NCBI GenBank assembly: GCA_945860375.1
Contig: CAMAQR010000048.1
Span: forward strand, 1 to 25,874
Source of the DNA: Pseudorhodobacter antarcticus
GTDB taxonomy: Bacteria > Pseudomonadota > Alphaproteobacteria > Rhodobacterales > Rhodobacteraceae
Direction: 5' to 3'
DNA: 25,874 bases
Shown here: positions 1 through 7,523 of the stretch, piece after piece
How the letters are laid out: each line of letters begins with the position of its first letter
How positions within the stretch are numbered: the stretch's first letter is position 1
The notes under the pieces: model-generated
The model's database searches: none
What the model was told of the DNA's origin: nothing
Seen by the model: only the letters and a program-made list of their open reading frames with translations
Translations under genes and position numbers: made by a program

Positions 1-146
1 CCCTGATGCCGTGGGCCCACATCCCGCCAGTCAAAGCATCATAATGAGCTCATCCGGGACTCCCCGACGAGCCCATCGGCCTAGGTCCAACTGCCAAAAC
101 CGCTGAATGCAACCGAAAATTCAATGGGCCGCAGACGCCGCTTACG
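1..146. other. Non-coding left edge
   Basis: I see no convincing gene in this stretch on either strand. It holds a 10-bp palindrome (GTGGGCCCAC, 11-20) of unknown meaning. It lies downstream of the small minus-strand gene that stops at 147, so it may carry the 3' end of that transcript. Confidence 0.4.
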
Positions 147-377
147 TTATAGGCTGAGAGATCCAAGTTCATAGGGCGCATCGATAAGGATCATGCGGCG
201 GCCCCTGCCAAAGTCGACCGATCCGGGTTGAAAGGTACAGCAGACCTGCCAACCAAACCCCTCTGCAGCCAGCCAATCCGTCACCTCTTTCAGCGCCGGA
301 TTGTCACGCGTCGGCCTAGCGGCGGCATTGAGTATGGCAAGGAACAGGACAAGCGTTTCATATCTGGATGGGGTCAC
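147..377 (-). CDS. Small hypothetical protein, 76 aa, third gene of a mini-operon
   Basis: I do not recognise this protein. The start is GTG at 377, placed immediately after the TAA of the upstream 55-aa gene with no spacer, which suggests translational coupling. The protein begins with a short hydrophobic stretch (about residues 8-20) and ends in a mixed alpha/beta-looking segment with a CC pair near residue 46. There is no signal peptide lipobox and no catalytic motif I can name. Together with the 55-aa gene and the broken regulator it forms a cassette read in one direction, which argues that it is a real gene rather than a chance frame. It may be part of a phage or island remnant. Confidence 0.5.
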   Translation of the reverse strand: MTPSRYETLVLFLAILNAAARPTRDNPALKEVTDWLAAEGFGWQVCCTFQPGSVDFGRGRRMILIDAPYELGSLSL

Positions 378-545
378 TTACTGCCATTTCTCAAACACTT
401 GGTCCTCAATCAATCGACGCATGGTCTGCACACATCGTAGCGCAAGAACAGGATCACTGTCGCTTGACACCAGCCGCAGAAAATCGATCCACGCTTTTTC
501 GTTCTGGCTGATAGGTTGATCCGACGGCAGCCTGAAACCAGTCAC
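378..545 (-). CDS. Very small hypothetical protein, 55 aa
   Basis: This short reading frame starts with GTG at 545, overlapping by four bases (GTGA) the stop of the regulator pseudogene upstream, and ends with TAA directly before the GTG of the next gene. The product has a hydrophilic N-terminus and a helical core (AWIDFLRLVSSDSDP, then LRCVQTMRRLIEDQ) that resembles the short helical proteins found next to phage-type regulators in alphaproteobacteria. That resemblance is from memory and unchecked. The coupling on both sides is the main support. Function unknown. Confidence 0.5.
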   Translation of the reverse strand: MTGFRLPSDQPISQNEKAWIDFLRLVSSDSDPVLALRCVQTMRRLIEDQVFEKWQ

Positions 546-906
546 GGCGACACCGCCTGCATCGGCGACGCTCTTTTGCCAAACACCGCGCGTAGCGCCG
601 TACAGTTGCGCGCCGTCAAGGTGGGTTCCGACTGGCCAGAGGCCTCGTGGATCTCTTCAAGACACACGACCTCATAGTGCGTGCCGATGGTGCCGAAGAT
701 CGCCTCGGCAGGCAAGGGCCGTGGTGGCACCACCGAGTTGTTCCAGGGCCAGCTTGAACAACAGCTTCGGGTCGCACTCCAGTGGCTTGGCAACGCTCGG
801 CACCCGGTCCAGCGGCAGCTTGGTTGAGCCGTTCTTGATCATCGCCGGCCTGTTCGGGTTCACTTGCGCTTCATGGCGCGATTTGTTCAGGATCGGATCG
901 AGACAT
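542..906 (-). pseudogene. Frameshifted helix-turn-helix regulator
   Basis: Two reading frames together make one plausible small regulator. The first (from about 889 to 713) holds NPNRPAMIKNG followed by a helix-turn-helix-like segment (LPLDRVPSVAKPLECDP, then LFKLALEQ). The second frame (about 709 to 542) continues with EAIFGTIGTHYEVVCLEE, EASGQSEPTLTARNC and LRAVFGK. Joining them needs removal of one base near 710-713. A likely start, ATG at 906 (MSRSDPEQIA), is in a third frame and would need another one-base shift near 870-880. I therefore call it a pseudogene with one clear and one probable frameshift. A palindrome covers the proposed start. Sequencing error is the main alternative. Confidence 0.5.
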
Positions 907-919
907 CACATCATGTCTC
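900..919. promoter_or_regulatory. Perfect inverted repeat GAGACAT-N6-ATGTCTC
   Basis: Seven-base arms separated by six bases form a perfect dyad that overlaps the proposed ATG (904-906) of the broken regulator. Size and symmetry are those of a dimeric repressor operator. Autoregulation by the adjacent helix-turn-helix protein is an inference. Confidence 0.45.
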
Positions 920-964
920 AAGTGCCAGAATGTAACGTAAGTCATTGATTTTAATAACGTGATC

Positions 965-992
965 AAGGGTTGGAGTCCCTCTGGACCTACCA
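965..992 (+). other. tRNA 3'-end-like fragment
   Basis: The 28 bases read as the last part of a tRNA: a T-arm (AAGGG, loop TTGGAGT, CCCTC, four of five pairs), a seven-base acceptor strand TGGACCT, discriminator A and CCA. The loop departs from the TTCRANT consensus at one position. No intact 5' half is visible upstream; a 76-base fold would leave D and anticodon arms unformed. Such fragments are typical attachment-site remnants of integrated elements, but chance similarity is possible. Confidence 0.3.
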
Positions 993-996
993 ATAT

Positions 997-1251
997 TCAG
1001 TAGTGATAACGGCATTGGATGATCTCAAGATCGGTGGCGGTCGCTCGGTAGACCAAACGATGCTCCCGGTCGATGCGTCGGGACCAATAGCCGGACAAGT
1101 CGCCCTTCAAGGGTTCGGGTTTGCCCGTGCCTTCAAACGGATGGCGCAGGCATTCCTTGATCAAGCCGTTGATTTTGCGTGCCATCGCTTTGTCGGTTTC
1201 CTGCCAATACAGGAATTGCTCCCAAGCGGTGGGGCGGAAGACAAGGTTCAC
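997..1251 (-). CDS. yoeB: YoeB-family toxin mRNA endonuclease
   Basis: YoeB is a ribosome-dependent RNase of the RelE superfamily that cleaves mRNA in the A site and is held inactive by YefM. The product is 84 residues, the same length as Escherichia coli YoeB. It carries the family hallmarks: YWQETDK near the N-terminus, [23 protein letters not shown] in the middle, REHRLVY with the catalytic-site Arg, and the C-terminal CRYHY with the conserved His-Tyr. The start is GTG at 1251, overlapping the yefM stop by four bases (GTGA), so translation is coupled to the antitoxin. All family key residues appear intact, so it is probably functional. Confidence 0.95.
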   Translation of the reverse strand: MNLVFRPTAWEQFLYWQETDKAMARKINGLIKECLRHPFEGTGKPEPLKGDLSGYWSRRIDREHRLVYRATATDLEIIQCRYHY

Positions 1252-1520
1252 TCGCGCGCCAACGCCTCAAGCTCTGCCATGGTCTTGACCACCCCGCGCC
1301 CTGCTTCGGCATCCGCCAGCGCCGCAATCAAAGCCGCCTTATTGGCCGGGCTGGCCAGCAGATATGTGGTTTCATCCATGCTGGCCCAGTCCTCCAACGA
1401 CACCATAACCACAGGCCGCCCCTTGGCGCGGGTGACGATGACCGGTTCATGATCATCATTCACGCGGTCCATCACAGCGGAGAGGTTGGCGCGGAGGTCG
1501 GTGGAGGAGAGGGTTTTCAT
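1248..1520 (-). CDS. yefM: YefM-family antitoxin (Phd/YefM)
   Basis: YefM binds and neutralises YoeB and represses the shared promoter. The product from ATG 1520 is 90 residues, with a typical N-terminal DNA-binding half ([20 protein letters not shown], then [20 protein letters not shown]) and a C-terminal toxin-binding tail ([16 protein letters not shown]). An in-frame upstream start at 1583 exists, but it would pass through the promoter and operator, and homologues begin at MKTLSS-like sequences. The gene is followed with a four-base overlap by yoeB. No Shine-Dalgarno is seen before ATG; see the promoter entry for a possible leaderless transcript. Confidence 0.93.
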   Translation of the reverse strand: MKTLSSTDLRANLSAVMDRVNDDHEPVIVTRAKGRPVVMVSLEDWASMDETTYLLASPANKAALIAALADAEAGRGVVKTMAELEALARE

Positions 1521-1526
1521 GAAGTG

Positions 1527-1555
1527 AATGTACGTGATTGCGTACAGAAGATCAA
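1527..1555 (-). promoter_or_regulatory. yefM-yoeB promoter, probably leaderless
   Basis: On the minus strand a -35 box TTGATC (1555-1550) and a -10 box TACATT (1532-1527) are 17 bases apart. The expected start, about seven bases below the -10, falls on the A of the yefM ATG (1520). The transcript would then have no leader, which agrees with the lack of a ribosome binding site. Confidence 0.55.
1529..1546. promoter_or_regulatory. YefM operator, TGTACG-N6-CGTACA
   Basis: A perfect dyad of six-base arms overlaps the spacer and -10 box of the yefM promoter. YefM operators in E. coli contain TGTACA-core palindromes, so this is the expected autorepression site. The assignment combines the visible dyad with family knowledge. 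Confidence 0.6.
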
Positions 1556-1639
1556 GCGTAGGGTGCTTTGTGTCACTCACCATTTGTGGGCGGGAGGTGG
1601 GTGCAAGTCACCATGGTGGAGTTTTGGGTTGCACCCATC

Positions 1640-2203
1640 CTATGGCTTACTCGCCTTTACGACAAAGACTCCGAATTGCGAACTTCGACCAAAAACGACC
1701 AAGTGCATCCCCGGCTCTAATTGGTTTCGGAATTCCTCAGAGGCCCCGCAGAGCGTGTCGTACATGAGTGGCGTCTCACGCAGTTCAATCTTATTCGGGC
1801 ATTTTCGGTCGCTGAACCCTACGGCCCGCTCAACAACATACTGATGTTCGCCCTGCATTCCGAAAACCGACGTATAAAGCATCGGGAAACCAACAGATAC
1901 GGCATCCATTCCGATTATTCCAAAGAAGAATGGAGAAAACAGGACTACGCCAAAGGACTTGAGCGACAAGCCATCTGGCTCTTCGCGTGCGCGCTCTCTC
2001 GCAATGATTAACGTGAAAATAGCACCAGAAAAGGCACCGACGCACCACGCAAGCCACATGCTTTTGTTGTACCATTGCACAGAGGGTAAGAACTGAAACC
2101 CCACTATTTTTGCCAGCGCTGGAACAACTCCGACAATCACAATAGAAATTGCCAACAGTGCCAGTTGCCTCAGTGCCTTGTTCGGCTCAATGGAGTGTTT
2201 CAA
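1640..2203 (-). CDS. Hypothetical inner-membrane protein, 187 aa
   Basis: I do not recognise the family. Three hydrophobic segments are visible (about residues 14-36, 48-66 and 82-104), followed by a soluble C-terminal domain of roughly 80 residues that ends in a beta-like stretch (GMHLVVFGRSS, then GVFVVKA). The start is TTG at 2203. A GAGG motif made by the end of rpoD (at its TGA) lies about eight bases upstream, and no later Met precedes the first membrane segment. It follows rpoD by nine bases, so read-through from rpoD is likely. GC content is lower than in rpoD, suggesting an accessory gene placed behind a housekeeping operon. Confidence 0.7.
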   Translation of the reverse strand: MKHSIEPNKALRQLALLAISIVIVGVVPALAKIVGFQFLPSVQWYNKSMWLAWCVGAFSGAIFTLIIARERAREEPDGLSLKSFGVVLFSPFFFGIIGMDAVSVGFPMLYTSVFGMQGEHQYVVERAVGFSDRKCPNKIELRETPLMYDTLCGASEEFRNQLEPGMHLVVFGRSSQFGVFVVKASKP

Positions 2204-2212
2204 TCAGCGACC

Positions 2213-4210
2213 TCACTGATCCAGGAAACTCCGCAACTTCCTGCTCCTGCTCGGATGTTTCAACTTCCGCAGCGCCTTGGCCTCGATCTGCCGGATCCGC
2301 TCGCGTGTCACCGAAAACTGCTGCCCCACTTCTTCCAGCGTATGGTCGGTGTTCATGCCGATGCCGAACCGCATCCGCAGCACGCGTTCTTCGCGCGGGG
2401 TCAGCGAAGCCAGAACCCGGGTGGTCGTCTCTTTCAAGTTCTCCTGAATGGCCGAATCCAGCGGCAGGATGGCGTTTTTATCCTCGATGAAATCACCAAG
2501 CTGGCTGTCTTCTTCGTCGCCAATCGGGGTTTCCAAGGAAATCGGCTCTTTGGCGATCTTCATCACCTTGCGCACTTTTTCCAAAGGCATCTGCAGCTTT
2601 TCGGCCAATTCCTCGGGTGTCGGTTCGCGGCCGATTTCGTGCAGCATCTGCCGGCCCGTGCGGACCAGCTTGTTGATCGTCTCGATCATATGCACCGGAA
2701 TGCGGATGGTGCGGGCTTGGTCGGCAATTGACCGCGTGATCGCCTGCCTGATCCACCACGTCGCATAGGTCGAGAATTTGTAACCGCGACGGTATTCGAA
2801 TTTATCAACCGCCTTCATCAGGCCGATGTTGCCTTCCTGAATCAAATCAAGGAATTGCAGGCCGCGGTTGGTGTATTTTTTCGCAATCGAGATCACCAGA
2901 CGCAGGTTCGCCTCGACCATTTCCTTTTTGGCCTGACGGGCTTCTTTTTCGCCCTTCTGAACCTGATTCACGATCCGACGGAATTCGGAGATGTCGACGC
3001 CAATATAAGTGCCGACCGTCGCCATTTCAGCGCGCAAGTCTTCAACCTTTTCGCGTGACCGTTCCAGCAACGCCTGCCAGCCGCGCCCGGCCTTCGAGGC
3101 CATGCGGTCCAGCCATGTCGGGTCCAGCTCGTAGCCTTGATACTCGTCGATGAACTCGCGGCGGTTGATCCGCGCCGCATCGGCCAGCTTTACCATGCCC
3201 GAGTTGATTGCCATGATCTTGCGGTTGATGCCGTAAAGTTGGTCGATCAGCGCTTCAATGCGGTTGTTGTGAAGGTGAAGCTCGTTCACCAAAACCACGA
3301 TTTCACTGCGCAATTTCTGATAGGCGGATTCTTCGGTGGCCGAGAATCGCGACTTTTCCGACAGCGTCGCCGACATCCGCAAATCCTGCATTTCGGCAAG
3401 CTTGGTGTAGTCGCGCGCGATCAGGTCCAGCGTTTCCAGAACCTTCGGCTTCAGCGCCGCCTCCATCGCAGCCAGCGACATCGACGCGCCATCATCTTCG
3501 TCGTCGTCGTCATCGCTGCGCATCAACGGGTTGCCATCGGCGTCCAGTTCCGGCTCATCGCCACCCGCGCGGCGCGGGGCTGCGGCATCCAGATCGACAC
3601 CTTCCAGATCGGCACCAACCAGACCCTCTTCGCCGTCCAAAGACCGCCCGAAGGTGGCCTCAAGGTCGATCACATCGCGCAGCAGGATGTCTTCGGACAA
3701 AAGTTCGTCGCGCCAGATGATGATGGCCTGAAAGGTCAGCGGGCTTTCGCACAGGCCCGCGATCATCGTGTTGCGGCCGGCCTCGATGCGCTTGGCAATC
3801 GCGATCTCGCCTTCGCGCGACAGCAATTCGACAGAGCCCATCTCGCGCAGGTACATCCGCACCGGGTCGTCGGTTCGGTCCAGCGCCTCGGTTGTCGTGG
3901 TGACAACGGCCACATCGCGGGCGCCCGATCCGGTTTCCACCAGATCGCCGCCGACCGGGGCCTCGCCCTCTTCCAGTTCTTCGTCCTCAATGACGTTGAT
4001 GCCCATTTCGGACAGCATCGACATGACGTCTTCGATCTGTTCGGACGACACCTGTTCGGGCGGCATCACGTTGTTCAGCTGATCATAGGTGATGTAGCCG
4101 CGCTCGCGGGCGTCGGCGATCATCTTCTTGACCGCGGCTTGGCTCATATCCAGCGATACATCGGCCTCTTCGCCTTCGGGTTTGCCATCGTCGGTGTCTT
4201 TGGCGGCCAT
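2213..4210 (-). CDS. rpoD: RNA polymerase primary sigma factor RpoD (sigma-70)
   Basis: This is the housekeeping sigma factor that directs RNA polymerase to -35/-10 promoters. At 665 residues it has the full group 1 layout: region 1.1 (about 20-80), region 1.2 ([12 protein letters not shown], about 114-146), a non-conserved insert (about 150-425), region 2 with [20 protein letters not shown] and [15 protein letters not shown] (about 430-500), region 3 (505-590) and region 4.2 with a helix-turn-helix ([20 protein letters not shown], 624-643). The insert has a very acidic run (DDDDDEDD, 233-240). The start is ATG at 4210 with a good AAGGAG upstream. It follows dnaG by 84 bases on the same strand, the classic macromolecular-synthesis pairing without rpsU. 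Confidence 0.98.
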   Translation of the reverse strand: MAAKDTDDGKPEGEEADVSLDMSQAAVKKMIADARERGYITYDQLNNVMPPEQVSSEQIEDVMSMLSEMGINVIEDEELEEGEAPVGGDLVETGSGARDVAVVTTTTEALDRTDDPVRMYLREMGSVELLSREGEIAIAKRIEAGRNTMIAGLCESPLTFQAIIIWRDELLSEDILLRDVIDLEATFGRSLDGEEGLVGADLEGVDLDAAAPRRAGGDEPELDADGNPLMRSDDDDDEDDGASMSLAAMEAALKPKVLETLDLIARDYTKLAEMQDLRMSATLSEKSRFSATEESAYQKLRSEIVVLVNELHLHNNRIEALIDQLYGINRKIMAINSGMVKLADAARINRREFIDEYQGYELDPTWLDRMASKAGRGWQALLERSREKVEDLRAEMATVGTYIGVDISEFRRIVNQVQKGEKEARQAKKEMVEANLRLVISIAKKYTNRGLQFLDLIQEGNIGLMKAVDKFEYRRGYKFSTYATWWIRQAITRSIADQARTIRIPVHMIETINKLVRTGRQMLHEIGREPTPEELAEKLQMPLEKVRKVMKIAKEPISLETPIGDEEDSQLGDFIEDKNAILPLDSAIQENLKETTTRVLASLTPREERVLRMRFGIGMNTDHTLEEVGQQFSVTRERIRQIEAKALRKLKHPSRSRKLRSFLDQ

Positions 4211-4237
4211 GGTAGCTCCTTACAGGTCGAGTTTGGT

Positions 4238-4297
4238 CGAATCAGGCGCAAGCAAACGAATCAATAACGCGAATCACGGCGAGGGAAAGCCGAATCA
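4238..4297. promoter_or_regulatory. Cluster of four GAATC (GANTC) sites before rpoD
   Basis: CGAATCA occurs at 4238, 4257, 4270 and 4291, the last covering the dnaG stop codon. GANTC is the recognition site of the cell-cycle methyltransferase CcrM in alphaproteobacteria, and promoters with such sites can respond to methylation state. The sites are seen directly; a regulatory role for rpoD is an inference. No clear -35/-10 pair was found among them. Confidence 0.45.
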
Positions 4298-6241
4298 GTG
4301 GCTTTTCTTCACCCATACCTTGCCATCTATCAAGCTTTGCAGATGGTTTGACAGAGCAGTTCGATCTTCGCCCAAATCGGCGGCGTCTTCGCGGTCGGGG
4401 TGGTCGGCCTTGTGGCGTGCCGCAGCGGCTTGGGTCAGCCGCCACGTCAGCCCTTCGTCGGCCAGTCCTGACATATCCTCAACCGCCTCTTCAATCTCGC
4501 GCCGCGCGCCGCGATGGGCGTCAAGTTTGGCCAATTCCTCGGCCAGACACAGGGTCGCAAGGTCGGTATCAGCGTGGTTGCGCACGGGTGGCGCAATAGC
4601 CACATGGGGGCGCGCCATCAGAGCCGCAAGAGCAGCGGGCGCTTGTTCTGCGATCAAACCGTGCAGACGGGCCGCATCATCATCGCGGTGCGCCAGCAAA
4701 ATCCGGCGCAGATCGGCATGGTCGTCATGGGTCATCACCACCCGTTCAAGCGCTGATTCGAACCGCCGGATCAGACCGGGATGCACGATCAAAGTGGCCA
4801 GAATGACCGCCTCACGCAGATGTTCGTCCATGCGGGTTGTCCCCGTGGCGAGTGCCGAACCTTTGGTCGAGGCCACGGGCGGCAGTTCAATGGCAGGTCC
4901 AAACCGCCCTTTTTGCCCCGGCGCGCGCGGGGTGTAAGGCTTGAAAGGGCGCACGCCCTGCCCGAACAGGTCCAACCGCAACTGTTTGATGTCTTCGCCG
5001 TAATGGGTGCGGATCGACGGATCAGTGATGCGTTTGAGATGCGCGCGCAAGGATTTGTCTAAGGCCGCCTTGCGTTCGGGGCTGTCGAAACTGCGTCCCT
5101 CGATCTCGCGCTGCCACAGCAGTTTGACCATGGGCACAGCCCCGTCCAACACCGCCTTCATCGCCGCAGCCCCTTGGGATTTGAGCAGATCGTCGGGGTC
5201 CATCCCCCCCGGCATCACCGCAAAGCGCAGGCCCTTGCCCGCCTCCAGCAGCGGCAAAGCCAGATCAATCACCCGCAGTGCTGCCCGAATGCCCGCCGTG
5301 TCACCATCCAGCGCGATGATCGGCTCATCATGGATGCGCCACATCAGGCGCAACTGATCTTCGGTCACGGCGGTGCCAAGAGGCGCGACGGCCGCCTTGA
5401 ACCCGGCCTCGGACAGGGCAATCACGTCCATATAGCCTTCGGCCACAATCAGTGCCGCGCCCTTGCCCGAAGCCTCTCGCGCCGGGGCATGGTTGTACAG
5501 ATTGCGGCCCTTGTCGAAGAGTTCGGTTTCGGGACCGTTCAGGTATTTCGCCCGCGCATCGGCCGCCATCGCACGGCCGCCCAAGGAAATCGCCCGGCCC
5601 CGGCCATCGCGGATCGGGAAAATGATGCGGCCGCGAAAGCGGTCGTAAGGTGGGCCACCATCGTCGGGCGTGGCGCAGACCCCGGAGGCCACGATCAGAT
5701 CATCAGCCACGCCCTTTTGCCGCAGCGCCAGATAGAGGCCCTGACGACTGTCTGGCGCAAAGCCGATGTCCCAGCGGTCCTGCGCCTCAACCGACAATCC
5801 GCGTTTCAGCAAATAGGCACGGGCGTCGGCGGCGGCAGAGGTGCGCAGTTGCAGCCGAAACCACTTCACCGCCTCGTCCATCACCGCGACCAGCTGACTG
5901 CGGCGGTCGGCGACTTGGGCGGCGCGCGGATCACGCGCGGGCATCGGCATGCCAGCCTCCCGCGCCAACACCTCCACCGCCTCCATGAAACCCAGATTCT
6001 CGGTTTCCTTGATGAAGGTGACAGCGTCGCCTTTTGCATGGCAGCCGAAACAGTAATAGAATCCCTTCCGGTCATCGACATGGAAGGACGCCGATTTTTC
6101 CTGATGGAACGGGCAAGGCGCCCACATGTCGCCCTTACCCTGATTGGACTTGCGCGCGTCCCAAGTGACTTTCCTGCCCACAACAGAGGACAGCGAGACG
6201 CGGGTGCGCAGGTCTTCAAGGAATCCGGGTGGCAGGCTCAT
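4295..6241 (-). CDS. dnaG: DNA primase DnaG
   Basis: DnaG makes the RNA primers for replication and is recruited by the DnaB helicase. The 648-residue product has the three expected parts: an N-terminal CHC2 zinc finger (C43, H46, C64, C67 in CPFHQEKSASF and YYCFGC), the central RNA polymerase core (RFRGRIIFPI at 201-210, KYLNGPETELF at 232-242) with the TOPRIM domain (EGYMD 268-272, DGDTAG 312-317), and a C-terminal helicase-binding region. Start ATG at 6241 is preceded by only a weak AGGT. A TATAAC box lies five bases upstream of the ATG, so transcription could begin at or near the start codon. rpoD follows downstream. Confidence 0.98.
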   Translation of the reverse strand: MSLPPGFLEDLRTRVSLSSVVGRKVTWDARKSNQGKGDMWAPCPFHQEKSASFHVDDRKGFYYCFGCHAKGDAVTFIKETENLGFMEAVEVLAREAGMPMPARDPRAAQVADRRSQLVAVMDEAVKWFRLQLRTSAAADARAYLLKRGLSVEAQDRWDIGFAPDSRQGLYLALRQKGVADDLIVASGVCATPDDGGPPYDRFRGRIIFPIRDGRGRAISLGGRAMAADARAKYLNGPETELFDKGRNLYNHAPAREASGKGAALIVAEGYMDVIALSEAGFKAAVAPLGTAVTEDQLRLMWRIHDEPIIALDGDTAGIRAALRVIDLALPLLEAGKGLRFAVMPGGMDPDDLLKSQGAAAMKAVLDGAVPMVKLLWQREIEGRSFDSPERKAALDKSLRAHLKRITDPSIRTHYGEDIKQLRLDLFGQGVRPFKPYTPRAPGQKGRFGPAIELPPVASTKGSALATGTTRMDEHLREAVILATLIVHPGLIRRFESALERVVMTHDDHADLRRILLAHRDDDAARLHGLIAEQAPAALAALMARPHVAIAPPVRNHADTDLATLCLAEELAKLDAHRGARREIEEAVEDMSGLADEGLTWRLTQAAAARHKADHPDREDAADLGEDRTALSNHLQSLIDGKVWVKKSH

Positions 6242-6374
6242 ACCTAGTTATATCGGTGCTAAGATTGAGCCTGTCCAGTGGCAGCGCGCGCTGCATTCAG
6301 GCAGGGGCCGTCTGCGCCTGCCCCCCAAGGTTGTTTCCCCCGGAAAAATGCGTGTTTCAACGAAAACAGACGCT
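6242..6374. other. Intergenic region between amidohydrolase and dnaG
   Basis: Both neighbours are on the minus strand. Seen here are a possible dnaG -10 box TATAAC (minus strand, about 6247-6252), a 14-bp GC-only-core palindrome (6281-6294) and a short GC-rich hairpin GCAGG/CCTGC around 6301-6321 that could end the amidohydrolase transcript. There is no run of T after it, so a terminator is uncertain. Confidence 0.3.
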
Positions 6375-7523
6375 TTAGCCCAGCAGGTTACGCAAGACCC
6401 GGTGGAATATCCGCACGCCGATCGGGATCAGATCATCGGGGAAGTCGTAATCGGGGTTGTGCAGGGCGGCGTGACCCGCGCCCGCGCCCAGAAACAGCAT
6501 GGCGGACCTTGTGCCGTGCTGACCGAAGCGCCCGAAATCTTCGGACGCGCGCATCGGCAGATCGCCTTGGTCATGCGGCAGGTTTAACCCGTCCAATGCC
6601 TTTTCCAGCTGATTGGTGGCCGCAACATCGTTCACCGAAGCCGCGAAATCGTCGTGATGGGAGAAGGTGACGCTCAGGCCATGGGCGCGGGCCTCGGCTT
6701 GCACCAAATCGATTGCAGCATTGCGCAGAGCGGCCATCCTATCATCAGAAATGGTGCGCAGGGTGGCCCAGATTTCGGCCGCACCCGGCGCGATGCCAAA
6801 GGCCGCCTCGCCCAGACATGCGTGGGTCAGGGTGACAAGGCGGTAGTCAGGCGACAGCGGCCCGCCCTGCCCCAGCGCGCCCAGCGCCGGGATCAACCGC
6901 GACAGCGCCAGCGCCGGCGACAGCCCCGCCTCGGGCTGCGATGCATGCGCGGTTTTGCCCGACAGGGTGATTTTCAGCCCCTGTGAGGCACAGTTCACAA
7001 CGCCGGATGTCAGCGCCGAATGGCCAAAGGCCAGTCCCGGCATGTTGTGAATGGCAAAGGCCCAATCGGGGCGCAAAGTGGCAAACCGGGGATCGGCCAC
7101 CACAGCCGCCGCGCCCGCGCCGTCTTCTTCCGCAGGTTGGAGCATCAGCACCACCCGGCCTTTTGCGGGGCGGTTGCGCGCCATCAGACGGGCCAGACCC
7201 ATCAGCAGGGTCATGTGGCCGTCGTGACCGCAAAGATGCCCCCGCCCGGTGACGGTAGAGCGGTGCGGGGCGTCAGAAATCTCAAAGATCGGCAGCGCGT
7301 CCAACTCGGCGCGGAACATCACGGTCGGGCCGTCGGCTGCGCCATTGAACACCGCAGCCACGCCATGACCACCCAGCCCGGTGACGATCTGATCCGCCGC
7401 AAGAGCGCGCAGGGCAGCCGTGACCCGGTCTGCCGTGGCGCGTTCCTCTCCCGAAACTTCGGGAAAGCGGTGCAACTCACGCCGAAACGCGGTCAGTTCC
7501 ACCAGATCGGCATTGGTCAGCAT
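6375..7523 (-). CDS. M20-family amidohydrolase (hippurate hydrolase-like)
   Basis: Members of this metallopeptidase family remove an acyl group from N-acyl amino acids or cleave hippurate-like amides. The 382-residue protein shows the family metal-site motifs: RAELDALPI (71-79), CGHDGHMTLL (98-107), PAEEDGAGAAA (130-140, with the catalytic Glu pair), HN (159-160) and C-terminal RASEDFGRFG and HNPDYDFPDD. I chose ATG at 7523, whose A is the last base of the soxG stop (TGATG); GTG at 7526 is an alternative. This coupling puts it at the end of the sox operon, suggesting a substrate related to sarcosine, glycine or N-acylated amines. The exact substrate cannot be read from sequence. Confidence 0.9.
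   Translation of the reverse strand: MLTNADLVELTAFRRELHRFPEVSGEERATADRVTAALRALAADQIVTGLGGHGVAAVFNGAADGPTVMFRAELDALPIFEISDAPHRSTVTGRGHLCGHDGHMTLLMGLARLMARNRPAKGRVVLMLQPAEEDGAGAAAVVADPRFATLRPDWAFAIHNMPGLAFGHSALTSGVVNCASQGLKITLSGKTAHASQPEAGLSPALALSRLIPALGALGQGGPLSPDYRLVTLTHACLGEAAFGIAPGAAEIWATLRTISDDRMAALRNAAIDLVQAEARAHGLSVTFSHHDDFAASVNDVAATNQLEKALDGLNLPHDQGDLPMRASEDFGRFGQHGTRSAMLFLGAGAGHAALHNPDYDFPDDLIPIGVRIFHRVLRNLLG

Noticed and set aside
545..656. Upstream in-frame extension of the 55-aa gene (reads WPVGTHLDGAQLYGATRGVW)
   Set aside because: It overlaps the regulator's second frame, which fits a regulator C-terminus better, and no start codon with a good site opens it.
944..958. ATTGATTTTA followed by ATAAC also occurs after tRNA-Glu at 25247, as if both were ends of one island
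   Set aside because: Ten shared AT-rich bases are too few, the flanks differ, and 24 kb of core genes lie between them.
970..1452. A 160-residue plus-strand frame over yoeB and yefM
   Set aside because: It is antisense to two well-recognised genes and shows no protein features.
3137..4267. A 376-residue plus-strand frame over rpoD
   Set aside because: It is a shadow of rpoD; its His/Gln/Arg-rich composition is typical for the antisense of a high-GC gene.
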